From assembly GCA_015978205.1 (NCBI GenBank), contig JADWMM010000031.1, forward strand, positions 1 to 64,000: a DNA stretch of 64,000 nt. The letters run 5' to 3'. This DNA is from Alkaliphilus sp. NP8 (GTDB lineage Bacteria > Bacillota > Clostridia > Peptostreptococcales > Natronincolaceae). The position numbers and the translations under genes were made by a program. Shown here one piece after another: positions 33,537 through 43,315 of the stretch. Position 1 is the stretch's first letter, and each line of letters begins with the position of its first letter. A model generated the notes under the pieces. The model was not told where the DNA came from, searched no databases, and worked only from the letters and a program-made list of their open reading frames with translations.

Positions 33537-34757
33537 ATGAGAAATTCAATTAAAAGTATAGTTAGTGTTCTGATTATAGCAAGTATGACGTTAAGTTCTG
33601 CTTTAGCTTTTGCAGCAGAACCAACTAATATAGCTATACAAGAAACAAATGGATTTACACAAGTTATTGAAGAGTTAAAAGGTACTATTGATTCAAAAAT
33701 TGAAGAAGTTATTAATAAGTTTAAAGACATGACTAACCATTGGGCTAAAGATTTAGTAGGAAAATTAGTAGATTCCGATATATTAAATGGGTATAGTAAT
33801 GGAACTTTTAGACCTGATAATTCAATTACTAGAGCAGAGTTTACTAAGATTTTAGTTTCAGCACTTCATAATGATCCTGGGAATGCAGAATCTGACCACT
33901 GGGCAGATTTATATATGGAAATAGCAACAGATGAAAGATATGTTTTAGATGGAGAATTTTCTAATTTAGATAAAGAAATAACCAGGGGAGAAATGGCTCG
34001 AATGATTTCTAGAGTATTAGAAGAGGATCCTGAAAATATAGATAAGCTAAAAAAACAAATAATTGATTTTAATAAAATACCAGGAGAACTTAAAGAACAT
34101 GTAGCTAGAGTATATGCAGCAGGTATTATAACAGGCTACAACGATGGAAGTTTTAAACATGATAGAAGTGCTACAAGAGCTGAAGCTAGTGCTATGCTGC
34201 TTAGACTACTAGATACTGATGAAAGACAAATACCTGAAGTTAAAGAAGTACTTGAAGGAGTTACTCATATTAATGATTTAGACAATGAAGATATAACTAA
34301 ATATATAGACAGTGATGCTATAAATCATCCTTTTTATTATGAAGTAGTAGATCCTGATCTACCTTCGGTAAAACGAAAATCTGAAACCATAACATTTATT
34401 ACAAAACAGGATTTACCAGTAATGGTAAATGGATATGTAATCCATAGTATTGAAAGTTATAGAAGGAATGGAATGGACTATATAATGGTAGACCAAGAAA
34501 TACCTAATAATAACAATTTAGGATTAAAATTATTAATTTCAAATAAAGATTTTAGCATATTAAGATCAAGAAATAACTATGAAAACTTCACAGAAGATTT
34601 AGGTAATGGATTAAAAAGAACATATTATCCTATTTGGGCAGGACATGCAGATACAAAAGTAGATAGCAACTCTTGGGATTATCGAGGTGAAGGTGCAGAA
34701 AAATTAATTTTTAGAAGTAGTACATATAAAGATGTATTATGTATCACAATGCCATAA
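33537..34757 (+). CDS. Secreted protein with three S-layer-homology domains
   Basis: 406 residues. Signal peptide (SIVSVLIIASMTLSSALAFA, cleavage near AFAAE), then three SLH repeats: about 62-110 (MTNHWAKDLVGKLVDSDILN), about 120-165 and about 178-230 (VARVYAAGIITGYNDGSFKH). SLH triplets bind pyruvylated secondary wall polymer. The C-terminal half is a beta-rich domain of unknown type. AGGGGG precedes the ATG. It probably anchors, or is cotranslated with, the giant protein that starts 13 bases after its stop. Confidence 0.88.
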   Translation: MRNSIKSIVSVLIIASMTLSSALAFAAEPTNIAIQETNGFTQVIEELKGTIDSKIEEVINKFKDMTNHWAKDLVGKLVDSDILNGYSNGTFRPDNSITRAEFTKILVSALHNDPGNAESDHWADLYMEIATDERYVLDGEFSNLDKEITRGEMARMISRVLEEDPENIDKLKKQIIDFNKIPGELKEHVARVYAAGIITGYNDGSFKHDRSATRAEASAMLLRLLDTDERQIPEVKEVLEGVTHINDLDNEDITKYIDSDAINHPFYYEVVDPDLPSVKRKSETITFITKQDLPVMVNGYVIHSIESYRRNGMDYIMVDQEIPNNNNLGLKLLISNKDFSILRSRNNYENFTEDLGNGLKRTYYPIWAGHADTKVDSNSWDYRGEGAEKLIFRSSTYKDVLCITMP

Positions 34758-34770
34758 AAGGGGTGAAAAA

Positions 34771-37700
34771 ATGAAATATTTGATAGATAAGAAATACAGA
34801 GTTATATCTGTATTTCTTATTTTTTTAACTTTATTTAGTACAATTAATTTTCCTAGATTTGTACCTAGATCCTATGGAGATGAAGTTGTAACGACATATA
34901 CAATAATAGATATTGGATATATTGATACTTGGACTAATTCAAAGGGGAATTGGATAAAGCAAACAACATATGAAGGGAAAAGGGTTTTAACTAAACCAGG
35001 AAAGTCTGTTGAATATGGGTTTAAAGTACCTATTCCTAAACATTTAAGAGAGAAAGTCTTTGATGTAGACGTTGAGTTTTACAATGGTAGTAAGAATGTT
35101 TGGGATAATGCAGATTTAAAAGCTGGAAGTACAAATCGACCTTACTCTGATTACAACCAACTATTTAAAGAGTCTAGCGTTAAAAATCTTACTGTACAAG
35201 AAGATAAATCTAAAAATGATGATAATTATGTATATTTCAAAATCAATACAACACTGAATGCTAATGAAGCACCATTAGATATAACTGAAACATGGCAAGC
35301 ACCTTTGGTAACGGGATTTAGATACTATGCTACTACAGTCATTACTTTAACAGTAGAAGAACCTAATCCTTCTAGCATTAATGCAGATTTTGATGTTAAA
35401 AATGAAGTATATGAGTATCAAGATGTTGGTTACGTTGATAAATCTAGTGCTGAAAGTAGTCATATAGTTAAAAGAAAGCTTACTATAACAGGTAATGATG
35501 GATATAGTAAGACTATTGAAAATGAAGAAAGACCTGATATACAGCTTAAAGAAGGTGTATATACATTTAGGCTTGATGTAGAAAATGATGTAGGGCAAAA
35601 GGATTATCATATTGATGTTGTTCGTGTTATTAAGGAAAATATAGATAAGTCCCAGGAAAGTGATCCTATAGCTCTTGTTACTGCTCCTGATAGTGCTAAT
35701 ATAGGGCAAACATTCACAGTTAGTGCTAAAAGCAGTATGGCATCGGTAGGAGCTAAGATTATTAACTATGAATGGTATTTAGGGGATAGTCCTACAAGTC
35801 TTGCTCATGACCCAGTATATGATGGAATGGAAGAAATTAATGTAAGTTATGATGCAGAAGGAACTAAATATTTCCAGGTTAAAATTAAAGATACAGCTAA
35901 GAAAGAAGCTTTGTCGAATATTGCCGAAACGAAAATTAATGATAATACTCCCACTTCTGTAGAAGCAAATGTGGAAGCTCCATATACTGTATACGAAGGA
36001 GTACCATTTGATGTTACAACAGATGGAAGTATTGTAACTTATGGAGATCAGTCTATGTCAGCTAAAAGAGCTGTTAATGAAGGAATAGCAAGATATAGTT
36101 ATAAAACATCTTTTAGGCGATATGGAAAGTTAAGAGCTGAAGGTGGAGAAATTTGGACTGAAGATTTAGGGTTACATACAATAGATTACACTTTAAGAAC
36201 AAAAGATGGTAAAGATAAAGATACAGACACTATAAATGTGTTACCTACGCCATCTACACAGTTTGGTATAGGTGGTAGGAAAAAAGTAAATAGAAGGTTA
36301 GTATTAGATACTACAGAAACATTTGCACATATTAATTACCCTATAGTAAATTCAAAAACAAAGATTGTTATTGAAGATAAAGATACAGGAGAAAAAGTAA
36401 TTGTTACAGAAGCTTCAAGTCCTGATACTACAAATATTAAAACAAAAGATTTTAAAAATGGGATTTTAGAATTTACGATTAAGAAAGTAGGGGACTATGA
36501 AGTAACTGTTACTACAGAAGATACAAGAGGTAAAAGTAGCACATTAACTAAGTCATTAAGGATTGATGAAGATTTAAATCCTACAGCAGACTATATTACT
36601 CCTGAAATAGTTTTCCGTAACACTTTAGGACAAGCTACAATCAAGATTACAAAGAATCATAAATCTCCTGATAATGATATTATAGGTACTCAAGTTTTAA
36701 GATATAGATATGATACCGATAAAGATGGAAAGCTAACTGATGAAAGCTATATTACAATACCAGCTTATGAAAATGAAGTTGAATTTACAGTCAGCCAGGT
36801 AGGAGAAATAGAAATAGACTTTTTTGTTCAAGAAGATTTTAACCATATACCTGAACATGTATCTGATTCGGATTTTCTATCACATAGAAAAACAAGTAAA
36901 GTTACAATAGCTAATATATCTCCAATAACTTCATTTAATTTAATTGAAAGAAGAAGCATAGATTTTGCTTTCTTTACAGATGATACAGCCGTTCAAGATA
37001 CATTAAATCGTGCAAATAACTTAAAAGAAAGTTTAAATAATAATACTGAATTAATTGTTGATGTGAATACAACAGTAGATAGTGTAGATACCAGTGATAA
37101 GCCTGTAGACTATTATTTATTTCCAAATACATTATGGGAGCCAAAAGGAAATGTTGATTTGTCTCCTGGATCTAAAATTAAAACAAATAAGACTTTATGG
37201 GTAGAAGTTGCAAATAATAGGCATACAAACTTATCTGATGAAGAAATAGGCATATTTGCTGTTAACTGGGACTCTAATGAATATGTATATAGAGTAGATG
37301 ATGTCTTTGGAATATCAAAATGGGATATAAGATCAGAGAGTGTTAAAGCTTTTGAAGTAGAAAACAACGGTAAAATAGAAAGTAGAATTTTTTATCACGA
37401 TCGTTATAAAAATAAGTTAAAAGAGTTAGACATTGATAATGGAACAATAATTTCTACATTTGATATTAATTTTCCATTCAACGATTTAGAAGATTTAATT
37501 ATTGATAGTATAGATAGAGATTTATTAAAAATATATACAGTAGAAGATGGAATACATAAATATGTTGAAATTGATTATTCAACTAAAGAAATAGTAGTTG
37601 AAGAAGAATTACCTGGAGAATATTTTGAAAAAAAAGATGGATATATTTATTCTTATTCTAGTGATAAATATGTATTTAACCTTCATATATATAGAACTAA

Positions 37701-40700
37701 AAATGGAAATACAAATAAAATATATACTGACGAAAAAAGTTTACACGAAATAATGTCTCAGGAACATCTTGATGAAAAACCTTGGGAAGATACAGGAAGT
37801 TATCGTAGAAGAAGTTATGGTAAAGATGTATTTTCAAACCCTAAAATTGTAGACAATAAGATAATTGTTCCTTATATGATGTCTTATGGATATAGGGTTA
37901 AAAGAAGAAATGGAGATTATAGTTATTATGAAGCAGGATTTTCTAATTACTTAGTCACTATGGATTTAGAAGGAAAAAATATAAAAGAAATAAGTAACTT
38001 AAAAGGGATATACGATGACTATAATGAAATACAAAGTGGAACTATGGAAATTGAACAAGTAGGAGATTATTATGTTATTGAATATAAAGGGATGATAGAC
38101 AGGGATTGGAATACGAGTATTGTAGTAATTAATCAAAACAGTAAACTTCAATATCAAACTAAACCTGTATGGAGATACCCGAGAATATCATATGGACTTA
38201 TAGATGGTAAAGTTCAAGGATCATTTTGGGATACGGAAGGTGGTAAACTTAATGGTAAAGAACTCGCAAGAATAGAAGGATATCATTTTCCAGGAGATAT
38301 ACCTTTCAAATATGAGAGAACCCAAAGGAACAATGATCCAGGAATTGCATCTTCTATTAACGGAGAAAACAGATATATGGTTATATTACACAGTGATGGC
38401 GACAAAGACACTGGGACGCTTTATGATATGATAGATTGGGAAAAAAATAACAATCCGACTTCTCTAAAATTCGGAAGAAGGCTAATTTCTGATGGTGATA
38501 GAGGACAAATCATATCAATAGGAAAAAATAAAGTGTTTATTGTAGCTGAAAATTCATCTAGTTTTTATGATTTTCAAACAAAAGAAACAATACCAGGTTT
38601 AAGTGGTGGACAAGGATTAGTTAGTGAAAGTGTAGGAATAGATTACATACTATCTCCTGATCAAAAGCACCATATGTATTTTTTATATGGTTATTATAGG
38701 TCTGCAACATCTATAATTCAGTATAAATATAGTATAGGTTTTCATGAAGATATTATGAATAAACTACAAAAATATGAATTTAGAGAAAACAGTAAAGATA
38801 ATTTTGTAGTAATTAAAACTAAAGAAAATATTGATATTACAGAATCACAAAAAAATGAAATAATTAATTTAGCGAAATCTAAAAATGCAAAGATACTATT
38901 TTTAGGAAGTAGTAGTAATAGCACTATAGGACAACAACTTGCAAGTGATACAGATGGTATGTTTGAAATATATAGTACAGAAGAAGATGCTTTCGATAAG
39001 TTGAATAAGTATATAGAAGATACTATAACTTCTAAAGGTAACAATGTTACTATTAATGCAAAAGTAGGTCAGCCTATAATATACAATACTTTCTATGACG
39101 ATTATGAGAAAGATCCAGCACATGAAGCTTCAGGAGAAAGATGGCAATATAATCATTATTATGCTCCTGATGGGAAAATAAACGAGCATAATACTTCAGA
39201 TGATATAGATTCGTGGCTTACAAAACCGATAGAAGTGTTGAATAAAAGAGGAAGGTATTTAGTTACATTCATTAAGAAGGATGATCCAATTAAGGATAAT
39301 GATAACTATGACGAATACAGAAAATGGTCTAAAACACAGCCTGTAGAAATTATAGTATCAGGAGAAGGGGAAAATGTTGAGCCTGAAGAAATAAACCCTA
39401 CTATTAATATAGATGTTCAAGGAGAAGTAGAAGGGAAACTTAGAACATACAGAAGGGTAGATTTTCTAATAGATATTCTACCTGGTACTAGAAACCTTGA
39501 TGAAGATACTTTAAATATTAGTTTTGATAAAGCTGATTATCTTCCATACACAAAACCAAATACTCTTAGATTTTCTAGAGTGTTTGAAAATACAGGTAAA
39601 CATATTATAACAGTTTCTATTGATGACTTAGAAGGTAATACTTATACTGAAACAACTAACTTCACTTTATATAACCAAGAGAAACCAATTTCAGGATTTA
39701 ATCTTGAAAGTGATGGAATTAGAAATGATGATGGATTAGTGACGTATAAAATTGATGATTTATCGCAGGAAGGTTTAAATCCTATAGGTAAAGTTGAATA
39801 CCAATCTGAAGCTGATGATTATATTTTCAACGAAGATGGTACAATTCAAATTGTAGGCAAAAAAAGAATACCATTAGAAATAGATAATATGAAGCTTAAA
39901 TTAAGTATAGGCGAATATAAAATTTGGCAAGTAGTAGAAGATTACTATGTAAATGGAATAGGACTTGCTGGAGAAGACTTAGACAAATACAGACAGTTCC
40001 AAACAGCAGAAGTATATAAAACTCTTACTATAAATAATGAAGCTCCAACACTAGAATATCAAGTAGCACCTAATCTTATTGTTGTAGGAGATACTGTAGG
40101 ACATAGTATTAATATAACTGACGATACTTTAGGTGGAGATTATGCTACTTATCGTTTCACAAGAAACAATACATTTTACAGTGATTTTTACGAGCAAAAT
40201 ATAACACTTAAAAACTATGATAGCTCATTACATGAAAATGAAAATGCAGTAACAGATCAAGTAACAGAACAATTAAATAAAACAGGAAACTATAGTTTTT
40301 ATGCAACAGCCCATGACGAAGATGAAGCTTCATCTAGTGAAGTGCATGGTGGTAATGTATTAGTTATGAATTTACCTATATCTGATTTTGACTTACAATC
40401 TCCAGGAGAAATTACTACAGAAGATACGGACCAATATTTTAAATCAGATAGTACAATAAAGCTGAAAAATAAAAGCTACAGCCCTGATTATTGGGGAACA
40501 GTTCAGAATCAAGGTATTGCAGAATATAAGTTAGAATTAAGAAATGTATCAGAAAATGAGTATCAAACTATTAAAGATTATAGCGATTTAAAAACTTATA
40601 TTAATACAGTGACTTTACCTAACATTGATGAAGCAGGAATATATGAATTAAGACAAACTGTAAGAACTCCTGAAGGACTTGAACATGTGTCTACAAAGAA

Positions 40701-42060
40701 ATTCACAGTATTAGATTTATATATGGATTCAGAAGTTACACCAGGAGAGATTTCATCTGGACAGGAGTATACGATTAATGCTGAAATATCTAAAGATGGA
40801 CACAATGTTATAGCTTATATTCCTTACATGGAAGGGGACAATCGTTGGATAAACCTAGATAAAGTAAATGAAGATGCAGATAGCAAATATTTCTCTAAGA
40901 CTATACAAACAGAAGAAACTCTATTAGATGATAACTATAACATTGAAATATATGGGATATATCCATTTAATACTGAAATTAAGCAAGAACATAATTTAAG
41001 GGTAAATACACCAGTAGAACTTAAAAGCACGATTACTCCTATAGCTACTGAAGAATATTCAGAAGTAATAACCAGGGGCGATGGAGAAAATGACAGTATA
41101 AAAGTACCAGCTTCAGAAAAAATAGAAGTTTCAGCAACAGTAGATAGACCTAATAAAACAGATGGAACACCTATTACTGTTAAATATGTAAAAGCTACAT
41201 TAGAAGGCGAAAGTCCAATTACATTAACCTATAACATTGAAACTAATCTATATGAAGGTATTATTAATGTAAGGGAAACTAAGCCTGATGCAGACTATTC
41301 TGTAGTCATAGAAACTGAAATAGCAAATGGGAATAAGAATAGTAATAATCATAGTGCAGCTATAGATACACCGATTAATTTAAGTGGAAGTATCCCAAGT
41401 GATGTTGTAACGGATACAAGTATTCCTATAATGGCAACCACGACTAAATATGCGAATAGAACAAAAGTTATTTTGTTTAAGGGACAAGACTTTGAACGTA
41501 CTCTAAATCTTAGTTCAACTAGATATGAGAATAAAAAACAGTGGCAAAAAGATTATTCTATTCCTTCTGATATACCTGAAGGAGAATATGTAGTAGAATT
41601 TAGAGCAACAACACCTAATGGAAATACAGAAGTTGTCAAAAAGAGAATAAAAGTACACACTTTGAGAGTATCAGCATATCTTATGCCTAATCCAGCTATG
41701 GCAGGAGATGAAATAATTTTTAATATAAATACAGAAGGTTATGCTGACAGAATTGAGATAGTTGTTGATCGGGACATAATTAATAAGGATAATAGAGTTG
41801 AAATGGGATATCCTAAACAAAACTATCCAATTAGATTTAATGTAAATAGTAATATAAATATTAAAACAGACATTCATAAATACACCCTATGGGTTAGTAC
41901 AGAACAAACATTGACTAAAGATAATGTTAGGCTAAGGGAATCTTATAAGTTTATTGTACGTGCTTGGAAAGAAAATGCGTATAGAGAAGTTGAATTAGAA
42001 CTTGATGTAAGAAGATCAATTCTTGATCTTTTAAAACCTGGAATTAAAAGTAGTAGATAA
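34771..42060 (+). CDS. Giant secreted multidomain surface protein (2,429 residues)
   Basis: ATG at 34771 with AAAGGGGTGA upstream; an earlier in-frame start lies inside the SLH gene. A signal peptide covers residues about 8-38. The protein is a chain of beta-rich domains: Ig/PKD-like around 300-400 (TAPDSANIGQTFTVSAKSS), more Ig-like repeats around 1550-1800 and 1980-2420, and a central propeller-like region (about 790-1300). A short alpha/beta segment near 1330-1430 (VVIKTKENIDITES) resembles a von Willebrand-type tail. No Cys was found, and no LPxTG, SLH or C-terminal anchor. It is probably held by the neighbouring SLH protein and serves as an adhesin for mating or attachment. Confidence 0.75.
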   Translation: MKYLIDKKYRVISVFLIFLTLFSTINFPRFVPRSYGDEVVTTYTIIDIGYIDTWTNSKGNWIKQTTYEGKRVLTKPGKSVEYGFKVPIPKHLREKVFDVDVEFYNGSKNVWDNADLKAGSTNRPYSDYNQLFKESSVKNLTVQEDKSKNDDNYVYFKINTTLNANEAPLDITETWQAPLVTGFRYYATTVITLTVEEPNPSSINADFDVKNEVYEYQDVGYVDKSSAESSHIVKRKLTITGNDGYSKTIENEERPDIQLKEGVYTFRLDVENDVGQKDYHIDVVRVIKENIDKSQESDPIALVTAPDSANIGQTFTVSAKSSMASVGAKIINYEWYLGDSPTSLAHDPVYDGMEEINVSYDAEGTKYFQVKIKDTAKKEALSNIAETKINDNTPTSVEANVEAPYTVYEGVPFDVTTDGSIVTYGDQSMSAKRAVNEGIARYSYKTSFRRYGKLRAEGGEIWTEDLGLHTIDYTLRTKDGKDKDTDTINVLPTPSTQFGIGGRKKVNRRLVLDTTETFAHINYPIVNSKTKIVIEDKDTGEKVIVTEASSPDTTNIKTKDFKNGILEFTIKKVGDYEVTVTTEDTRGKSSTLTKSLRIDEDLNPTADYITPEIVFRNTLGQATIKITKNHKSPDNDIIGTQVLRYRYDTDKDGKLTDESYITIPAYENEVEFTVSQVGEIEIDFFVQEDFNHIPEHVSDSDFLSHRKTSKVTIANISPITSFNLIERRSIDFAFFTDDTAVQDTLNRANNLKESLNNNTELIVDVNTTVDSVDTSDKPVDYYLFPNTLWEPKGNVDLSPGSKIKTNKTLWVEVANNRHTNLSDEEIGIFAVNWDSNEYVYRVDDVFGISKWDIRSESVKAFEVENNGKIESRIFYHDRYKNKLKELDIDNGTIISTFDINFPFNDLEDLIIDSIDRDLLKIYTVEDGIHKYVEIDYSTKEIVVEEELPGEYFEKKDGYIYSYSSDKYVFNLHIYRTKNGNTNKIYTDEKSLHEIMSQEHLDEKPWEDTGSYRRRSYGKDVFSNPKIVDNKIIVPYMMSYGYRVKRRNGDYSYYEAGFSNYLVTMDLEGKNIKEISNLKGIYDDYNEIQSGTMEIEQVGDYYVIEYKGMIDRDWNTSIVVINQNSKLQYQTKPVWRYPRISYGLIDGKVQGSFWDTEGGKLNGKELARIEGYHFPGDIPFKYERTQRNNDPGIASSINGENRYMVILHSDGDKDTGTLYDMIDWEKNNNPTSLKFGRRLISDGDRGQIISIGKNKVFIVAENSSSFYDFQTKETIPGLSGGQGLVSESVGIDYILSPDQKHHMYFLYGYYRSATSIIQYKYSIGFHEDIMNKLQKYEFRENSKDNFVVIKTKENIDITESQKNEIINLAKSKNAKILFLGSSSNSTIGQQLASDTDGMFEIYSTEEDAFDKLNKYIEDTITSKGNNVTINAKVGQPIIYNTFYDDYEKDPAHEASGERWQYNHYYAPDGKINEHNTSDDIDSWLTKPIEVLNKRGRYLVTFIKKDDPIKDNDNYDEYRKWSKTQPVEIIVSGEGENVEPEEINPTINIDVQGEVEGKLRTYRRVDFLIDILPGTRNLDEDTLNISFDKADYLPYTKPNTLRFSRVFENTGKHIITVSIDDLEGNTYTETTNFTLYNQEKPISGFNLESDGIRNDDGLVTYKIDDLSQEGLNPIGKVEYQSEADDYIFNEDGTIQIVGKKRIPLEIDNMKLKLSIGEYKIWQVVEDYYVNGIGLAGEDLDKYRQFQTAEVYKTLTINNEAPTLEYQVAPNLIVVGDTVGHSINITDDTLGGDYATYRFTRNNTFYSDFYEQNITLKNYDSSLHENENAVTDQVTEQLNKTGNYSFYATAHDEDEASSSEVHGGNVLVMNLPISDFDLQSPGEITTEDTDQYFKSDSTIKLKNKSYSPDYWGTVQNQGIAEYKLELRNVSENEYQTIKDYSDLKTYINTVTLPNIDEAGIYELRQTVRTPEGLEHVSTKKFTVLDLYMDSEVTPGEISSGQEYTINAEISKDGHNVIAYIPYMEGDNRWINLDKVNEDADSKYFSKTIQTEETLLDDNYNIEIYGIYPFNTEIKQEHNLRVNTPVELKSTITPIATEEYSEVITRGDGENDSIKVPASEKIEVSATVDRPNKTDGTPITVKYVKATLEGESPITLTYNIETNLYEGIINVRETKPDADYSVVIETEIANGNKNSNNHSAAIDTPINLSGSIPSDVVTDTSIPIMATTTKYANRTKVILFKGQDFERTLNLSSTRYENKKQWQKDYSIPSDIPEGEYVVEFRATTPNGNTEVVKKRIKVHTLRVSAYLMPNPAMAGDEIIFNINTEGYADRIEIVVDRDIINKDNRVEMGYPKQNYPIRFNVNSNINIKTDIHKYTLWVSTEQTLTKDNVRLRESYKFIVRAWKENAYREVELELDVRRSILDLLKPGIKSSR

Positions 42061-42080
42061 ATTTAAATATAATAATAAAA

Positions 42081-42120
42081 AATAAAACTCCTTTAGAACT
42101 ATCTAAGGAGTTTTATTTTT
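42081..42120. terminator. Terminator after the giant protein gene
   Basis: AATAAAACTCCTTTAGA (42081-42097) pairs with TCTAAGGAGTTTTATT at 42101-42116, followed by TTTT. It separates the adhesin gene from the hydrolase/peptidase pair. Confidence 0.85.
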
Positions 42121-42162
42121 GTCTTATAAGAAGTAAATAATATATAAATTGGAGTTGATGAC

Positions 42163-42738
42163 ATGAATGGAAAGACTCATATTGCAATTGGAACTTTAGC
42201 TGCAGTAACTGTAGCACCAAAAATAGGAGTAGATATAGGTTTTCAGCTAATCAGTGGAGCAGCAATTGGATCATTATTATTAGACTTAGATCATCCAAAG
42301 GCCACTATAAACCAAAAAGTACTACCATTTAAAAATAAATATACTCACTTAATTGTGTATATATTATTAGGATTAATAACTTTAACAGGAATAATAGGCA
42401 TTATTGGTATAACTAAATGGATACTAGGAATGTTTTTAGTTTTAGTAGGAATATCCAGACATAGGGGTTTTACACATGGCATCATAGGATTAAGTGTAAT
42501 TGTATATCTGTGTTATCAACTCAATATAGTATATGGTTACAGTAATTTTAGTATAGGTTTATCGATAGGATCTATACTTCATTTAATAGCAGACTTATTT
42601 ACAGGATCTGGAGTTTCATTATTTTATCCATTTAGTAACAAAAGGTTTTGTTTTCCCATTACTATTAAAACTGGTAGTACTGCAGAAAATGTAATACTTG
42701 TATTAACTAGTTTATCGTTGTTTATGTTTTTACTTTAG
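42163..42738 (+). CDS. YdjM/DUF457-type membrane-bound metal-dependent hydrolase
   Basis: 191 residues. N-terminal MNGKTHIAIGTLAAVTVAP, then LLLDLDHPKATINQK and RHRGFTHGIIGLSV carry the conserved His/Asp set of the LexA-regulated YdjM family of predicted metal-dependent hydrolases; about five membrane helices. Function is unknown for the family. GGAGTTGATG lies before the ATG. It pairs with the prepilin peptidase nine bases downstream. A decayed copy of its C-terminal third lies at 45046-45243. Confidence 0.85.
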   Translation: MNGKTHIAIGTLAAVTVAPKIGVDIGFQLISGAAIGSLLLDLDHPKATINQKVLPFKNKYTHLIVYILLGLITLTGIIGIIGITKWILGMFLVLVGISRHRGFTHGIIGLSVIVYLCYQLNIVYGYSNFSIGLSIGSILHLIADLFTGSGVSLFYPFSNKRFCFPITIKTGSTAENVILVLTSLSLFMFLL

Positions 42739-42747
42739 GAGGAAATT

Positions 42748-43173
42748 ATGCAGAAGATATTACTTATAAGTGTGTGTTTATATTTAATATACATATCTTA
42801 CAAAGATATCAAAACATTTAAAATAACGAAAAAAGATTTAGTTCCATTATTAATAGTATCAATAATTTACACTATATTTTATTCAATAAATGTTTTGGAT
42901 TCATTTCAAGGTATGTTAATTGGAGCAGGTCCATTTTATATAATTGCAATAATTACAAAAGGAATAGGTGGAGGAGATATTAGGATTATGGCTATTCTAG
43001 GCCTGTTATTAGGAAAAGAGAAAATTCAACTTTCTTTAGGTATAACTTGTTTAATTTGGAGTGCTATATTTATATTATATAAGCTTATAAAAGGCTGTAA
43101 TGGAAAAGATTATAAAGTCGCTTTTGCACCATTTATAACGGTAGGATGTATTGTTTCAATTTTATATGCATGA
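42748..43173 (+). CDS. A24 prepilin peptidase (TadV/CpaA type)
   Basis: 141 residues, the short TadV/CpaA form without an N-methylation domain. The catalytic Asp pair is visible: Asp in YISYKDIKTFKITKKDLVP and the GxGD-type motif in KGIGGGDIRIMAILGLLLG; four to five membrane helices. It should process the Flp-like pilin encoded 12 kb upstream, which links this gene to the Tad block despite the giant gene between. AGGAGGAAA precedes the ATG. Confidence 0.88.
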   Translation: MQKILLISVCLYLIYISYKDIKTFKITKKDLVPLLIVSIIYTIFYSINVLDSFQGMLIGAGPFYIIAIITKGIGGGDIRIMAILGLLLGKEKIQLSLGITCLIWSAIFILYKLIKGCNGKDYKVAFAPFITVGCIVSILYA

Positions 43174-43212
43174 ATTTATTTAAGTTATAATCAATAAAAA
43201 ATATTAACTATA

Positions 43213-43248
43213 TTGGATAAACATGGATTCGTTTGGTATAATATCCAT
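43213..43248 (+). promoter_or_regulatory. Promoter with flanking inverted repeat for the 43316 gene
   Basis: TTGGAT (43213-43218), 18 bases, TATAAT (43237-43242). ATGGAT (43223-43228) and ATCCAT (43243-43248) flank the -10 and could be an operator, possibly for the gene's own HTH. Confidence 0.6.
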
Positions 43249-43315
43249 ACAGATTTTAATTTAATAACTTGGGGGGTTATATGTTTTAATATATAACTAT
43301 ATAGGAGGGCACTAA

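Noticed and set aside
35347-35709. Minus-strand ORFs within the giant gene (also at 37113, 38742, 38902, 40596, 41671)
   Set aside because: Low-complexity shadows of a long plus-strand frame with no RBS.
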